Shown: positions 24,066 through 35,079, numbered from the stretch's first letter. The stretch is 64,000 bases of DNA from Stromatinia cepivora (GCA_014898415.1 RCTD01000031.1:310001-374000), one strand, 5' to 3'. Translations and numbers: made by a program. Notes: generated by a model not told the origin, from the sequence alone.

Positions 24066-25700
24066 ATGAACTTTTACAAACATTACATCCAAAGAAAGAA
24101 GATTTATTCCGACCTAATCGATGAAGATATAAATACTTTTAGAAGTATATTATTACTTTCACAATACAACGAATTCCTTTTCCTGTATACTCCGAATCTT
24201 CGAAAGTATATTCTGAGGAATCCTTTTCTTCTCCTCAATTATTTCAATAATCCTTCGAAGAAAATATAAATATAGAATTGAATAACGTTACTATTGAAAA
24301 AAAGAAGATTGATAAAGAGAAGATTCCAGTGTATGAAACTAATACTCCCAATAGTTCAATTGTTCTTTCCGAATCATTATTACAATTACAAAATCTCTAT
24401 ATAATGATTATAAATTTGAAAGAAGAGAATCAACAATTGAAAGTTATGGTGATAATAAGCTCTACAATAGTACAACCTCCTTCTAAATCCCAAATGATAC
24501 TTATATAGGTATCCAGATCAATAGTAGTACTTAGGATTTTCTTTATTCCCTTAATTGAAATTCAAGGATTTTCATTCAAATAAATCCGAAGATCCTAAAA
24601 TCAAAAAAAGAAAACTTTGATTAAACAATCTAATTACCAAAAACCCTTCAAGGATTCTCCTTCTTTTTCAGGAAATAACGATCCATTTAATAATTAGGGG
24701 TTTCTTTATTTAAGAAACCGATTTAACTGGTCAAGATTGTATTCCCGTGTTAATCATAACTTGTAACAAGATGTATATGCATCAAAACCTACAAATCTTA
24801 TTATTAAATTTAGCGATGGTATTGAATCTAAAATTAGTTTGTAGTAATTATTGGTTATAGAACAATTCGAACTATATATTATATTATTTAAGAATGAAAT
24901 GCAATATTGTGTATATATAATTGATCAAATTGAATTGAAAGTATAAGTATATTGTCATACTTTTTATATATAAATACCCTGATTCACAGTATTCGAATTG
25001 GTTGAACAACTTGTAGCAATCTATCGGAACCCGATTGAAATCGATGATATTTGTTTTCAATATGAAATATAGATCATATCTAATATGATTCGATATAACA
25101 ACTTCCTAGAATAATATAGAAAGTTCAGATTATTTGTTACCCAAACAGAGATTATTAACGATAAGGTTCTATTTAGGGATTTCGAATGAAAGATTTCCGA
25201 TTTTCTTTTATAAATGGTAGCAATACCCATTAAGGATTGTAAGACTACAGAAAAACTCACGAATATACTTATTAAAATAAATCAAAACGAAGTTTCATTA
25301 TAAGAATAAAACCAATACCATATTGATCAAGAAGTTTTTATAATTATTTGCAAACCAATGGTTACTACGAACCCCTTACAATCCTCTCAGAACTCTAACA
25401 ACTCCAATTTTGGAATCTCTACGTTCCCGAAACCATTTCCACTCCAGAATACTTTTTCCGGATATATCAGCCCTACTATATCCAATAATTATTCGAACTT
25501 CAAATGCTCATTGCCTTTTCCTTCTTTTGGAGTAGTATATATATCGACGCTTTATATCAATAACCTTAATGAGATCGAAACGGTACAAAAAGAAACAGAA
25601 GAATTCGAAGAATATCGGAATACCGAAAAAGATTTCAGTCTAGAAGCTATAACTAAAGCCATATAGAATACCCGTTTAAAAAAAGAAAAGCGTTTAAAAT
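24066..25700 (+). pseudogene. Element 4 gag region, decayed
   Basis: Three open stretches on the + strand, 24,066-24,269, 24,278-24,508 and 25,358-25,666, fall between the 5' LTR and the protease. The middle one holds a coiled-coil-like stretch (LLQLQNLYIMIINLKEENQQLK), a common start of Gypsy gag proteins. Beyond position and general character no gag motif is secure. Confidence 0.5.
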
Positions 25701-25769
25701 CAAACACTTAAACTCCATTTCTATTCTAAATACTATATGGGATATAAGATTTCTTAATCTAATTAAACT

Positions 25770-26095
25770 TATAGGAGAAAAAGCACTCATATTTCTTTGC
25801 AATCTTTCGAAAAATAATTACATTTATCAATCAAAAGTATTCATTGACTCTAAAGCAAATAAATTCGTTTTTATTAATATCATACTCCTTACTTGTTTAT
25901 TTCCTATATTTAAATCTAGAATTATACTGCTTGAAGTTTCAATTGAAGTTAAAGGGTATAATGATATACAAGGCCATACCATTACCTATTTCACATTCTT
26001 TAATTTAACAATCGATAATTGTAAACAATCTTTTGTCCCTTTCCTTATTATTGAATTAAAGAGTTATAGTATTATTTTAAATAGATTTTAATTAT
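25770..26095 (+). pseudogene. Element 4 aspartic protease, decayed
   Basis: The frame reads SKVFIDSKANKFVFI at about 25,837-25,881, where the catalytic Asp is kept but the Gly of DSGA is Lys (GGA to AAA), then ITYFTFFNLTI and FLIIELKSYSIILNRF ('.illG..WL'-type end). A typical retroviral protease for processing the polyprotein; broken motif. Confidence 0.7.
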
Positions 26096-26599
26096 CAAAG
26101 ATTCGAACGAAGTTCGATTACTTTAATAGACATTTTGAATAACCTAAAAAAAGATTCTATACCATTTTTTATTCAAATAATCTCTTTATTATTCAATCAT
26201 CCTTTTGCAAATAGAAAATCGATCAATTAGTCTAACAAGATACTGATCGACGAGATAATCAATTCGAAGAATATTAGAATCGAAAAGATTTACAATTGAA
26301 CAGATCAATCGCAGTTGATGATATACAACAAAAACCTTCAAATATAAATACAATACAGATTTTTGTTGAAAAAAAAAAAGATCCCGATTCCTTTCAAATT
26401 CAATCCATCTTCTTCTCAATCAATTATACTATTATTGTAGATCTACGAATGCCTTCCCTATATATCACCCGAAATCCTCGATTTATACACATTCAAATCC
26501 GATAAGTTTTAATTAGAATACAAAAGAGATAAACAAACTGAATTTTTTATTATTACTCTAAAAGAATTTGATGATATAATAAACTTCCAACAGAATGAA

Positions 26600-28120
26600 C
26601 GATATACAAAAAAGAGAGTATTGATTGCCTTAATCGAATTTAAGAATATAAAAGTTCGAAAGAAACTCAATAAAGCACTAACCGAAATCGATTCAAAACC
26701 TGAAATATTATTTGAATATCAATAATATTATCAAGCCTTTTTCAAATATGAATTAAACATTTTGCTTTCTAACCGATCTTATAATTATAAAATCATATTG
26801 GAAGACGAAGGAGAACAAACCTTACATTACAATCTACTTTACAAGATATCCTTGGAATAACTGAAAATCATCAAAGAATATATTACAGATAATTTCAATA
26901 AAGGTTTCATTAAATTTAATTAAATCCTTTATATTGTATTTGTTCTATTCATCAAAAAACCCAATAGTAATTTGAAATTCTATATAGATTTCAGATTATT
27001 GAATTCCTTGACACATAAGGATTAGTATCCCTTTCCTTTGATCAACAAAACGCTTTCTCGGCTTTCTGATATTAAGATCTTTATCAAACTCGATATTCGT
27101 TAAGCTTTCTATTATATAAAAATAGATCCTACTTCGAAAGAATATATTACTTTCCGAATCCGATACAGATTATACAAATACAAGATCGTATTATTCGGAT
27201 TAACGAATAATCCCGTAACCTACCAATATTATATAAATAATGTTTTATTCGATTATCTAAACATCTTTTGTACAGTATATTTTGACAATATTTTAATTTA
27301 TTCCAAAAACAAAAAAGAATATTAAACTTATATTAAACTAATTCTCAAATGATTAAAAATTGTTGGTCTATAAATGGATCTCAAGAAATACAAATTCAAT
27401 ATTATATACATCAAATATTTGGGCTTTATCATCTCTACTAAAGGAATAAAGATGAACCCTGAAAAGATTGAGGTAATTGAGAATTGGATCTTTCCGATAA
27501 TAATAAAAAGGATCCAATCATTCTTTGGTTTTTGTAATTTTTATCGATGATTTATTAAGGATTATGGTATAATAGCGAAATTTTTCAACGAACTTATTAA
27601 AACAAACATTAAATTTGTATTTAATGAAATATACCAAAATGTATTCAATATCTTAAAGAAAAAGTTTATCTCTGCTTCGTTTTTGCAATATTATAATTAT
27701 CGACTTCTTTGTATATTCGAAATAGATATATTCGATAGGGTAATTGTTAGTATATTATCATAACAGTATAGCAAAGATTGGTTTCCCGTAGTTTATTTCT
27801 CCAAAACTATAATTGCTGTTGAATTGAATTACAAAGTTTATGATAAGGAAATACTATCAATCATTCGATCTCTCAATTATTGAAAAACAGAATTCGTTGA
27901 TTTACTATATAAAATCAAGGTTTATATCGACTATAAAGCCCTCGAATATTTCATAACTATCAAGATTCTTAATATTCGACAAATTCGCTGAACAGAAGTT
28001 CTAACCGATTATAACTTCATTATTATATATCATTCTGGAAAAGATAATCCTTTTATTGATGTTTTAATTTATCAGATCGACGAATTGGATTTCTAAAATT
28101 ATACCAAAAAGAAGAATCAC
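26600..28120 (+). pseudogene. Element 4 reverse transcriptase and RNase H, decayed
   Basis: The blocks are well kept: KFYIDFRLLNSLT at about 26,968 ('r.cVDYR.LN'), YPFPLINKTL, IFIKLDIR-stop-AFYYIKI ('fskLDLr.ayhqIri'), FGLTNNPVTYQYYIN and TVYFDNILIYSKN at 27,272-27,310, where FLDDILIYS has become FDNILIYS-like (one catalytic Asp is Asn). RNase H follows at about 27,690-27,900 (IFEIDIFDR, then VVYFSKTI and YKVYDKEILSI). The 'iiYhpGk.N..aD.LSR' end is seen as IYHSGKDNPFID at 28,027-28,062. Confidence 0.9.
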
Positions 28121-28189
28121 CTTTAGTAGTTTATTAAAAATAACCAAATTGATATTGAAATCATAAGAAAAGCTTTACAAAAATATTAT

Positions 28190-29480
28190 TTAGACAAAAC
28201 AATGATTATTAGTATCGATTTGAGTAAAATCGCTTTTCGATTTGATTTAATTAATTGTATTATCAAAGCAAATAAAACTATAAATAATTTGCTAATATTC
28301 AGAATGCAAGTTACTCAAGGTTACAAGTATATATCATTCCAAAATGACCTTTTGCTTTACAATAACCACCTGGTGGTGCTTGATATCGATAATTTTCGAA
28401 TTTATCTAATTCGTAAAGCCTATAATTCCATTTCCATTGTTCATTTTGGTATAAACAAAACCTATCTTTTATTATTTCAATAATATTACTGGTTCAGAAT
28501 ATATAATATCATAATCAGATATATATATAATTGTTATATCTGCAAATGCAGTTCCATTCTATACGATCGTACCCCTAGTTTATTGCATTTATTTCCGATT
28601 CCTAATCAAATATGACAATATATTATTATAGATTATTGTAATTTTAATAAGGATAAATACGGATATGATAATATTTTAATCATTATTAATCAATTAACGA
28701 AGTAAACTATTTCTATACCTTATTATAAATCAATCGATACTCGAGTTCAAGTACAACTATATCTCTACCACGTATATCGATATTATGGTCCCTTTGACAT
28801 TATAGTATCGGATCGTGGCCCCCAATTTATATCATAATTCTGGAAGGAATTCAACCAAATCCTAGGAACCGATCTCAAACCATCCATTGCTCACCATCCT
28901 CAAACCAATAGTCAAACTGAGATCTATAATCAGTACCTTCAACAACGGTTAAGGTCGTTTGTTAGTTATTATCAAAACGATTAATCAGAATTCCTACCTA
29001 TAATGGATTACACGCAATTTACTCTTCCACATGACTCCTTAGGAGGGCTCATACCCTACAAAATCCTATACGGGTATACACCGAAATATGTATGGGAATG
29101 GAAGGAAGACGTTAATAAGCTAATAGACGATATGAATATATGTGATATCTGTATATATGCAGAATGTAATAGATTAACTTTTGTGCAAGCGAAAGAAGGT
29201 TTATTGTATACTCAAACCAAGATATCGAAATCTATAAATATTTATCGGTGTAAGGTTGATTTCGATATTGGAGATTATATATGGTTCAATATAAAAAGTT
29301 ATTCTATTTAGAGATTATCCAAGAAACTGGACTTTTCAATTCAAGAAAGATTCAAGATTATTGGTCGATCTGGGAATTCTTTTAAATTCGAATTTTTGAT
29401 TACAATAAAAATTCATCCTATTTTCCCTTTAGATCGATTATGCAAGGTATATAACGATCCTTTTTCTGATTAGATATTCG
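28190..29480 (+). pseudogene. Element 4 integrase, decayed
   Basis: A decayed His/Cys zinc-binding segment (HFGINKTYLLL, then NCYICKCSS) lies at 28,440-28,560. The core has FGPFDIIVSDRGPQFIS-type text at about 28,785-28,835 with the second catalytic Asp kept (SDRGPQF), then SIAHHPQTNSQTEIYNQ with the catalytic Glu (28,885-28,935). The open stretch 29,003-29,311 covers the end of the core ('.lPf...YG..P'). Confidence 0.9.
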
Positions 29481-29499
29481 AATTATCTCCATCTATTAA

Positions 29500-29745
29500 T
29501 ATAATTAATGATTCGGAATGGGAAGTGGAGAAGATTCTAGTAATAAAGAAAACACAAAAAATCTTATTATACAGAATCTTGTAGTTTAATAGCGATATTG
29601 ATCTTATCTGATATTCTGCTTTTGATCTTAAAATATTATTGTATTTTTTGCGTGATTTTCATTTGGTCAATCCAATGTTGTTTGGTCCTTTTAATCGATT
29701 AATCGATTGGATAAGGCTTTATGAAAGTAGAGAGGATAATTATAA
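29500..29745 (+). pseudogene. Element 4 chromodomain-like C-terminus
   Basis: After the integrase the frame reads SEWEVEKILVIKKTQK at about 29,515, then LYRI, and a later block YFLRDFHLVNP. 'E.EVE.Il..R.....yrvkW' is the start of the chromodomain that many fungal Gypsy (chromovirus) elements use to choose insertion sites. The aromatic cage cannot be checked because of the mutations. Confidence 0.65.
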
Positions 29746-30467
29746 TCATATAGATAATGATTCATTTATGAAATCAAGGGAAAGAAAAGTATTCTTCAAT
29801 ATAGCAGATTAGATATTATGATTTTATGATGATATATGTGTATATGATTGTGAAAAGATCAAAAACCTATATAAATTCGAGGGAATTTGATTGTATATGT
29901 ATATGGCCCGAATTCCATATAATAAACGAGTTGTTATTACCAAAACAATACGAAGGTAATATATTTCAAAAGTTTATATTTATAATCATTTCAAAAATCA
30001 TGTAAAGGGAAGCTTGAATATGATAAAAACGAAATATAACGTTATTTCTATCGATTTCGTTCAATTTGGTTGATTTGATTAATTTGGTCGATTAATTTGA
30101 TCGATTTCGGAATTAATTATATCAACCATTCATTATTATTATATTATAATTCAACCTTCTTTCCTTTTCTATTGAAACTTTTTTCTTTTAAAAATTCCCC
30201 AAATCAAGGAGAATACAAATCAATATTAATTTAATTAATTGATGAATGATTTGGTCGATTTAATCAATTTATTCGTTATTTTGGTCAATTTGATCAATTA
30301 ATTTGGTCAATTTGATCAATTTCCAATAAATTGATCAAATCAACCAAAATGATTAATTTAATTGATTTAAAACTTATGAATTTTCACAAAACCTGGTTTT
30401 CGATAAAATAGCAATGGAATAGAGGAATGAAACATTCGAGGGCGAGTTTTTTCAAAGGAAAAAATAG
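29746..30467. other. Element 4 3' non-coding region with a GATCAATT-rich stretch
   Basis: About 720 bp without assigned protein. At 30,056-30,362 variants of TTGGTCAATTTGATCAATT recur in both orientations and form local inverted repeats around 30,300-30,350. A purine-rich tract (CAAAGGAAAAAATAG) directly precedes the 3' LTR. Confidence 0.6.
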
Positions 30468-30749
30468 TATTACGAATTATAAATTACAGAAGGTTAATCA
30501 TATAATACCTTTTATCTTTTATATCCATTGATAAATTGATCATCTATATATATACATTACAATTTATACAATTTAGTATAATAAAATAATAACCCTAATA
30601 ATATATACGTACAACCCCACAGCTTACGAATAGGTATTTGTGTATATATATCTAATCGTTTCTTACAAACCATAGTTCTTCAATTATAGATTCTAAAGAA
30701 CATAATTGACCCTATTTATTCAGCTCTACTACGGCTTTTGTGCGTCATA
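30468..30749 (+). repeat. Element 4 3' LTR
   Basis: 282 bp, inner end TATTACG, outer end GCGTCATA, followed by TTCGC (30,750-30,754). Matches 23,705-23,986. Confidence 0.93.
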
Positions 30750-31640
30750 TTCGCGATAGAAAAGCATATACATTAATTATAGATCAAAAAGAATATCTCG
30801 ATATTATATTAATCAAATATAATATTACACATAAACAATATTAAACCAAGAAATTATTAATAATGGATTACATCTATTTCCGATTAATAACTGATAACAA
30901 TGAACTGGTAGATATAAACGAATATCAACAACGAATAGGAAGTGTAATTTATTCAATAGTATACACTCAACCAGATATAGTATTCTCAATTGAAAGACTA
31001 TAATTTATAACAAAACCAACAAAACATCATATTATAGCTTTGAAGAATCTGATACGATATCTATGATCAATAATCAAATAGAAACTATAATTCGGACCAA
31101 AAAGAGTACAATTTGATATCTGTAAAGAATACAATATGTTTGATAATATAATAAAGGTATATACAAATATAGATTAAGTTAATGATAAACATAACCGGAA
31201 AAGTGTTTCAGGGGGAGTTGTAATATTCTACGGAGATCTTATATTATAGATTAATAAAAAACAAATATTTATGATTACCTTTAATATAGAATCAGAATAT
31301 ATTGCAATAACAATATTCACCAAACAAAGGAAATAGATTATACAAATATTCAAAGATTTATTCAAATCAAATTATATTGAAAAGAACAGAGATATAATTC
31401 AAATACTTGATAATAATCAAGGTGCTTTAGCTTTAATTAAGAATCCACATTTGTATAAACGATTCAAACATATAAATATTAATTATCATTTCATCAGGGA
31501 TTTGATAGAAAAGGAGAAAATCGTTACTAATTATATTAATATATACAATATAATTGTTAACAGAATGATAAAGCCTTATACAAAGATTACTTTCAAAAGG
31601 TTCAAGAAAATGTTAGGATTAATAATCTAAAAGAATCGAA
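30750..31640 (+). pseudogene. Element 1 reverse transcriptase end and RNase H
   Basis: The RT continues with DRKAYTLIIDQKEYLDIIL ('i.isQ..Yi..iL') and YQQRIGSVIYSIVYTQPDI, which is the 'Y....GsLmYla..TRPDi' block of Copia. RNase H follows: KVYTNID at about 31,155 ('GysDaDwa'), RKSVSGGVVIF, ESEYIAI at about 31,288 with the catalytic Glu, DNNQGALALIKNP ('Dnq.A..la.nP..H.RtKHIdi') and INYHFIRDLI. It ends KMLGLII near 31,628, about 35 bp before the 3' LTR. Confidence 0.9.
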
Positions 31641-31662
31641 TAGGATATCCTTAATAAAGAAG

Positions 31663-31831
31663 TATTGGAAATAAGATTATTATAAGATTAGAATTGAGGT
31701 TACAAGACCATAATGGTGTATAGATTATATTTGGGGATAACTTTAATTCTACTCCTATTAGAATTATAGATCCTTAGTTAAAAAACCTAAATAGTCAACA
31801 ATACTACTACTTCCTACACCAAAAGTTAACA
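31663..31831 (+). repeat. Element 1 3' LTR
   Basis: 169 bp, inner end TATTGG, outer end GTTAACA, followed by AAATC (31,832-31,836). The left inner 66 bases have 16 G/C, against 27 in the 5' LTR; the right outer 46 have 15 against 11. Confidence 0.92.
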
Positions 31832-31836
31832 AAATC

Positions 31837-32850
31837 TTATATAATCGAAATAACAATACCAGCAGAATCTATCATACAAACAAAATCTATTGTAATAGAA
31901 CAAATCCTTCAGGAAATATTCTTAAAGGATTTCGAAATCATCTCTTAGAAGAAATTTAAGATCGTTTTAAAAAAACGCGGTAGAGGTGAATTCTAGTATC
32001 CTTTAAATAATCATTCCATTAATAAAAACATCATATAATACAACAAATATAATACTAATCGAAACTATAATAATATACTTCATTAAAAACACAATGAAAA
32101 TACCGAATATAATTATCTACTTTTAAAACAATGAAAAAGAAAATATCATTGATATCTTCAACAAAAATCTATTAGTATCCAATATACCTCAAAACCTATC
32201 GATTTATAAAGAATCAAAAAAAAGGAAATTAATAATTTAATAAAAAATAATATATTCGAAATTATACAACAAATAAATATACTAAAAAATATATAAATAT
32301 TCAAATCAAGATTCATTAATGAAATCAAAAATAAAGGCATTAAAAAGATATTCTCAAAATCAAGATTTGTAATTTAGATATAGAATAATACAGAAAAAGG
32401 AATAGTATTAATATAATTATCTATGATTTAGTAAACAAATCAATATTTGATATTAAATATTATAATTATCTTATAATCAATTATATAAACAATTCTGTAT
32501 ATTATGGATATTATTCAAATCTATATATAAGCAATATCCAATCTGATATAATTATTCTATATTCAATTATTCAAGGAAATGGAATTCCCGAAGGGAATAT
32601 TATTATAAATAATCAAACTATTATATAATATATCAAAAACTAGAAATCATTAATTCGGTATTTACTACAATTATTATTTCATTATATTCTAAATGATCTA
32701 ATCAATTTATAATCCCTATCTAATATATATCAAATAAAAAGACGAAATATTTGGATTAATAAAATTTCAAATAAATAATATAATTCTTTCAGAATATTAT
32801 CGAAAACCTTCGAAATTTATCTTCAAAATATATATGAATTTGACCTCAAA
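31837..32850 (+). mobile_element. Element 0, Copia, right fragment (linker and decayed reverse transcriptase)
   Basis: Continuation of the integrase cut at 1,237. A basic linker KKRGRGEF is visible at about 31,971-31,994 (an AT-hook-like RGRGRP in related elements). RT blocks follow: FKSRFINEIKNKGIKKIFSK at about 32,300-32,360 ('FnSRFVdEiKn.Gt.kafeKSRLVvqa'), a decayed YLRDI region, EFPKGILL at about 32,588 and FGLIKFQINNIIL at 32,750-32,790, where the catalytic TDD is INN. After about 32,850 the similarity fades and no RNase H or LTR is found, so the 3' end is lost or unreadable. Confidence 0.75.
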
Positions 32851-33100
32851 ACAAACCTTCGAAAACCTTTCGGAATATTGTTAAAAATCTATCAAAAATA
32901 TTACAACAAACCTTTGAATTAAGAAAACCAAAAAAAGGAATTGAAAAGATTTATTCGAAAGATATAAATATGATATACAAATCGAACCTTATCTTATTTT
33001 ACGAAATTCGAAAGCGAATCCTTAAATCATATAAATCATTTAAATAAAAGGACAAAAAAACGAAAAGTATATAAAGAACTTTCGGGATTTTATTGGAAAA

Positions 33101-33340
33101 TTGAAGAATTTGAATATAAAAATTGTTGGAAAAGTTGAAGATATTAAAGTTAAAGATATTGAAGTTGAAGATATTGAAATTGAAGATATTGAAATTGAAG
33201 ATATTGAAATTAAAATAATAATAATGAAATCTTTGATGCTATTTTTGAGAAATATAATAAATGAATTTATATATGATAATGATAATAATAAAACTTTTAA
33301 TGTTATCTTTGAAGAGTATAATAAATGGATTTATATATGA
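33101..33340 (+). other. Small open frame over a 15-bp tandem repeat
   Basis: Bases 33,134-33,216 are imperfect copies of the 15-bp unit GATATTGAAATTGAA. The + strand stays open for 79 codons and would encode repeated VEDIE/IEDIE pentapeptides, but there is no other sign of a gene, and a 15-bp period keeps a frame open by itself. Just behind it, about 50 bp (33,234-33,283) recur in modified form at 33,297-33,348 (AATAAATG.ATTTATATATGATAAT). Best read as a minisatellite. Confidence 0.5.
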
Positions 33341-33765
33341 TAATAATTGTATTTCTGTTTCAAATAGGATTTTAATGGAATGCTTGAAGTTTTTTTTCTT
33401 TAATAGAATGTTAGGTTTTTTTTAAAAAGAAAAATGAAGTTAGTTTTTATATGATTCTAAAGGATTATTAATGAAAACTGGTTACAAATAATTAGATCTA
33501 TATTGGAAAGTTAGTGTATTAGTTGAAAACGAAATAATATTTATATTGGAATCATCATTTTTTTTTAATACAAATTTAAATTGATATATTGATGGATAGA
33601 ATATATCTTATATTTCAAATTATATATTGATAGATATAATATATTTTATATTTCAAATTTCAAAAAAAAAAGCAAATTGAAAATCCCCCCTTCTTTATTA
33701 TTTACCGAATCTATAAGATCGTTGAAATCAATAAGAATATCGATTTAAAAAAAGAAGTATCAATA

Positions 33766-34200
33766 ACGTGGTTTATCACCGAGTGGATCATATCACCGAA
33801 TGGATCACTCAATTTACATACAAAATTCGTCTGTGCGTAACCGTGCTCTTTCTTTATTTATTCATAGAATTTTTTGAAAATTGAATATATAAAATTTAAT
33901 TATAAAATGTTACAAAAATCTAATCTTTTTTCGAAAATTCGAATTAATATAAGAATTATTATAGAAATAGTTTTTTTGTAACGAAAATCGTGACATTTTC
34001 AATTTTTTATTGAATATAATAGAAATATTTGTATAAAAATTAGATTTCTAAGAAATTAAATTTTTATTATTATTTTAAATTCTTTTATTTTTCAAAAATA
34101 ATGATTAGTTATTAAAATAAGAATATTTAAAAATGGCTAATTTTGGTGTATTTTCAAATGATCCATTCGGTGATATGATCCACTCGGTGATAAACCGCGT
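33766..34200. mobile_element. 435-bp inverted-repeat element (MITE-like, TA-flanked)
   Basis: The two ends are inverted repeats of about 43 bp (33,766-33,808 and 34,158-34,200) with one visible difference, GTGG against GCGG, which is a C-to-T change. Each arm contains two near-copies of a 17-bp unit, ATCACCGAGTGGATCAT and ATCACCGAATGGATCAC. The element is flanked by TA on both sides (33,764-33,765 and 34,201-34,202), as in Tc1/mariner-type insertions. The roughly 350 bp between the arms are AT-rich with no open frame, so it would depend on a transposase elsewhere. The arms are much richer in GC than their surroundings. Confidence 0.75.
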
Positions 34201-34230
34201 TATCCCTTATTTATTATATCAAAATTAATA

Positions 34231-34350
34231 CCAAATCGAAAGTATATCGAATCCAAATCGAAAGTATACCGAATCTGAATCGAAAGTATACTGAATCCGA
34301 ATCGAAAATATACCGAATCCGAATCGAAAGTATACCGAATCGAAAATATG
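34231..34350. repeat. 22-bp tandem repeat array
   Basis: About five and a half copies of a unit like AATCGAAAGTATACCGAATCCG, starting 29 bp beyond the inverted-repeat element. Copies differ mainly by C/T and G/A. Confidence 0.85.
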
Positions 34351-34640
34351 TTTATCGAAATCGTACCGAAATCATATTGAAATCGAATTGAAAATGGATC
34401 AAAAATGAATATATATATAAGGGTTTTTAAATGATATTGAAGAGTTTTCAAAAAAGTGAAAATGCTGAACTTTATAAAATGAAGATGTAGACATTATAAT
34501 TTCACTATTGAAGAAATTATCATAAATTTAATCATTGTATAAAGTTCTCTATTGGAGTTTTAATTTAATCGATTATTATAGAATTAGGAATAAAGGAATA
34601 AAAGAATTGGAAGAATTGAAAGGATTTCGATGGATTTATA

Positions 34641-34938
34641 ATGGTTCTATGAAAAGATATATAATACAATATCGATGGTTTTACGAAAAAATATACAATA
34701 CAATATCGATAGATCTACAATGGTTTTTATGAAAAAGCATACCACACAATATCGATGGTTCTACAAAAAGGCATACAATACAATATCGATAGTTCTACAA
34801 AAAAGCATACAATATAATATCGATAATTCTACGAAAAAACATACAACACAATATCAATGGTTTCACAAAAAGATATACAATACAATATCGATGGATCTAC
34901 AATAGTTTCACGAAAAGGTATATAATACAATATCGAAT
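34641..34938. repeat. About 33-36-bp tandem repeat array
   Basis: Eight copies of a unit built on ATACAATATCGATGGTTCTA with a following AAAAAGC/AAAAAAT stretch; unit length varies because some copies carry an extra ATCTACAATGG. No spacers of unique sequence, so not a CRISPR array. Confidence 0.8.
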
Positions 34939-35079
34939 GATATTGGTTTCGATTGGATATTTCAATTTAAATAATTTCATTTCAAAGACTTTCGAGAATG
35001 AAAGCTTCGGAAAGAAGGGCTCTATTATGAATTTCAATTACGAAATTAGGGCTAATTGAAAGCAGGTCAAATTATATAC

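Larger units (their letters stand above)
23705..30749 (+). mobile_element. Element 4, complete but decayed Gypsy retrotransposon
   Basis: 7.0 kb, LTRs 23,705-23,986 and 30,468-30,749 (282 bp each), perfect target duplication TTCGC (23,700-23,704 and 30,750-30,754), inserted in the reverse transcriptase gene of element 1. Gene order on the + strand is gag, protease, RT, RNase H, integrase and a chromodomain-like C-terminus. It is the best preserved Gypsy Pol of the window: nearly the whole protein can be followed from 26,900 to 29,740. Confidence 0.93.
1238..31831 (+). mobile_element. Element 1, Copia retrotransposon carrying three nested elements
   Basis: The outer limits are two 169-bp LTRs (1,238-1,406 and 31,663-31,831) flanked by the 5-bp target duplication AAATC (1,233-1,237 and 31,832-31,836). 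Elements 2, 3 and 4 lie inside it. Removing them and one copy of each duplication leaves about 5.5 kb, a normal Copia length. The pieces are collinear on the + strand: gag about 1,800-2,780, pre-integrase and integrase 2,790-3,786, 10,618-10,685 and 21,903-22,330, reverse transcriptase 22,900-23,699 and 30,755-31,000, RNase H to 31,640. The order GAG-INT-RT-RH is the Copia (Ty1-like) order. All frames carry many stops. Confidence 0.9.

Noticed and set aside
33101..33340. Gene for a protein with VEDIE repeats
   Set aside because: A 15-bp tandem repeat keeps the frame open by itself and nothing else supports a gene.
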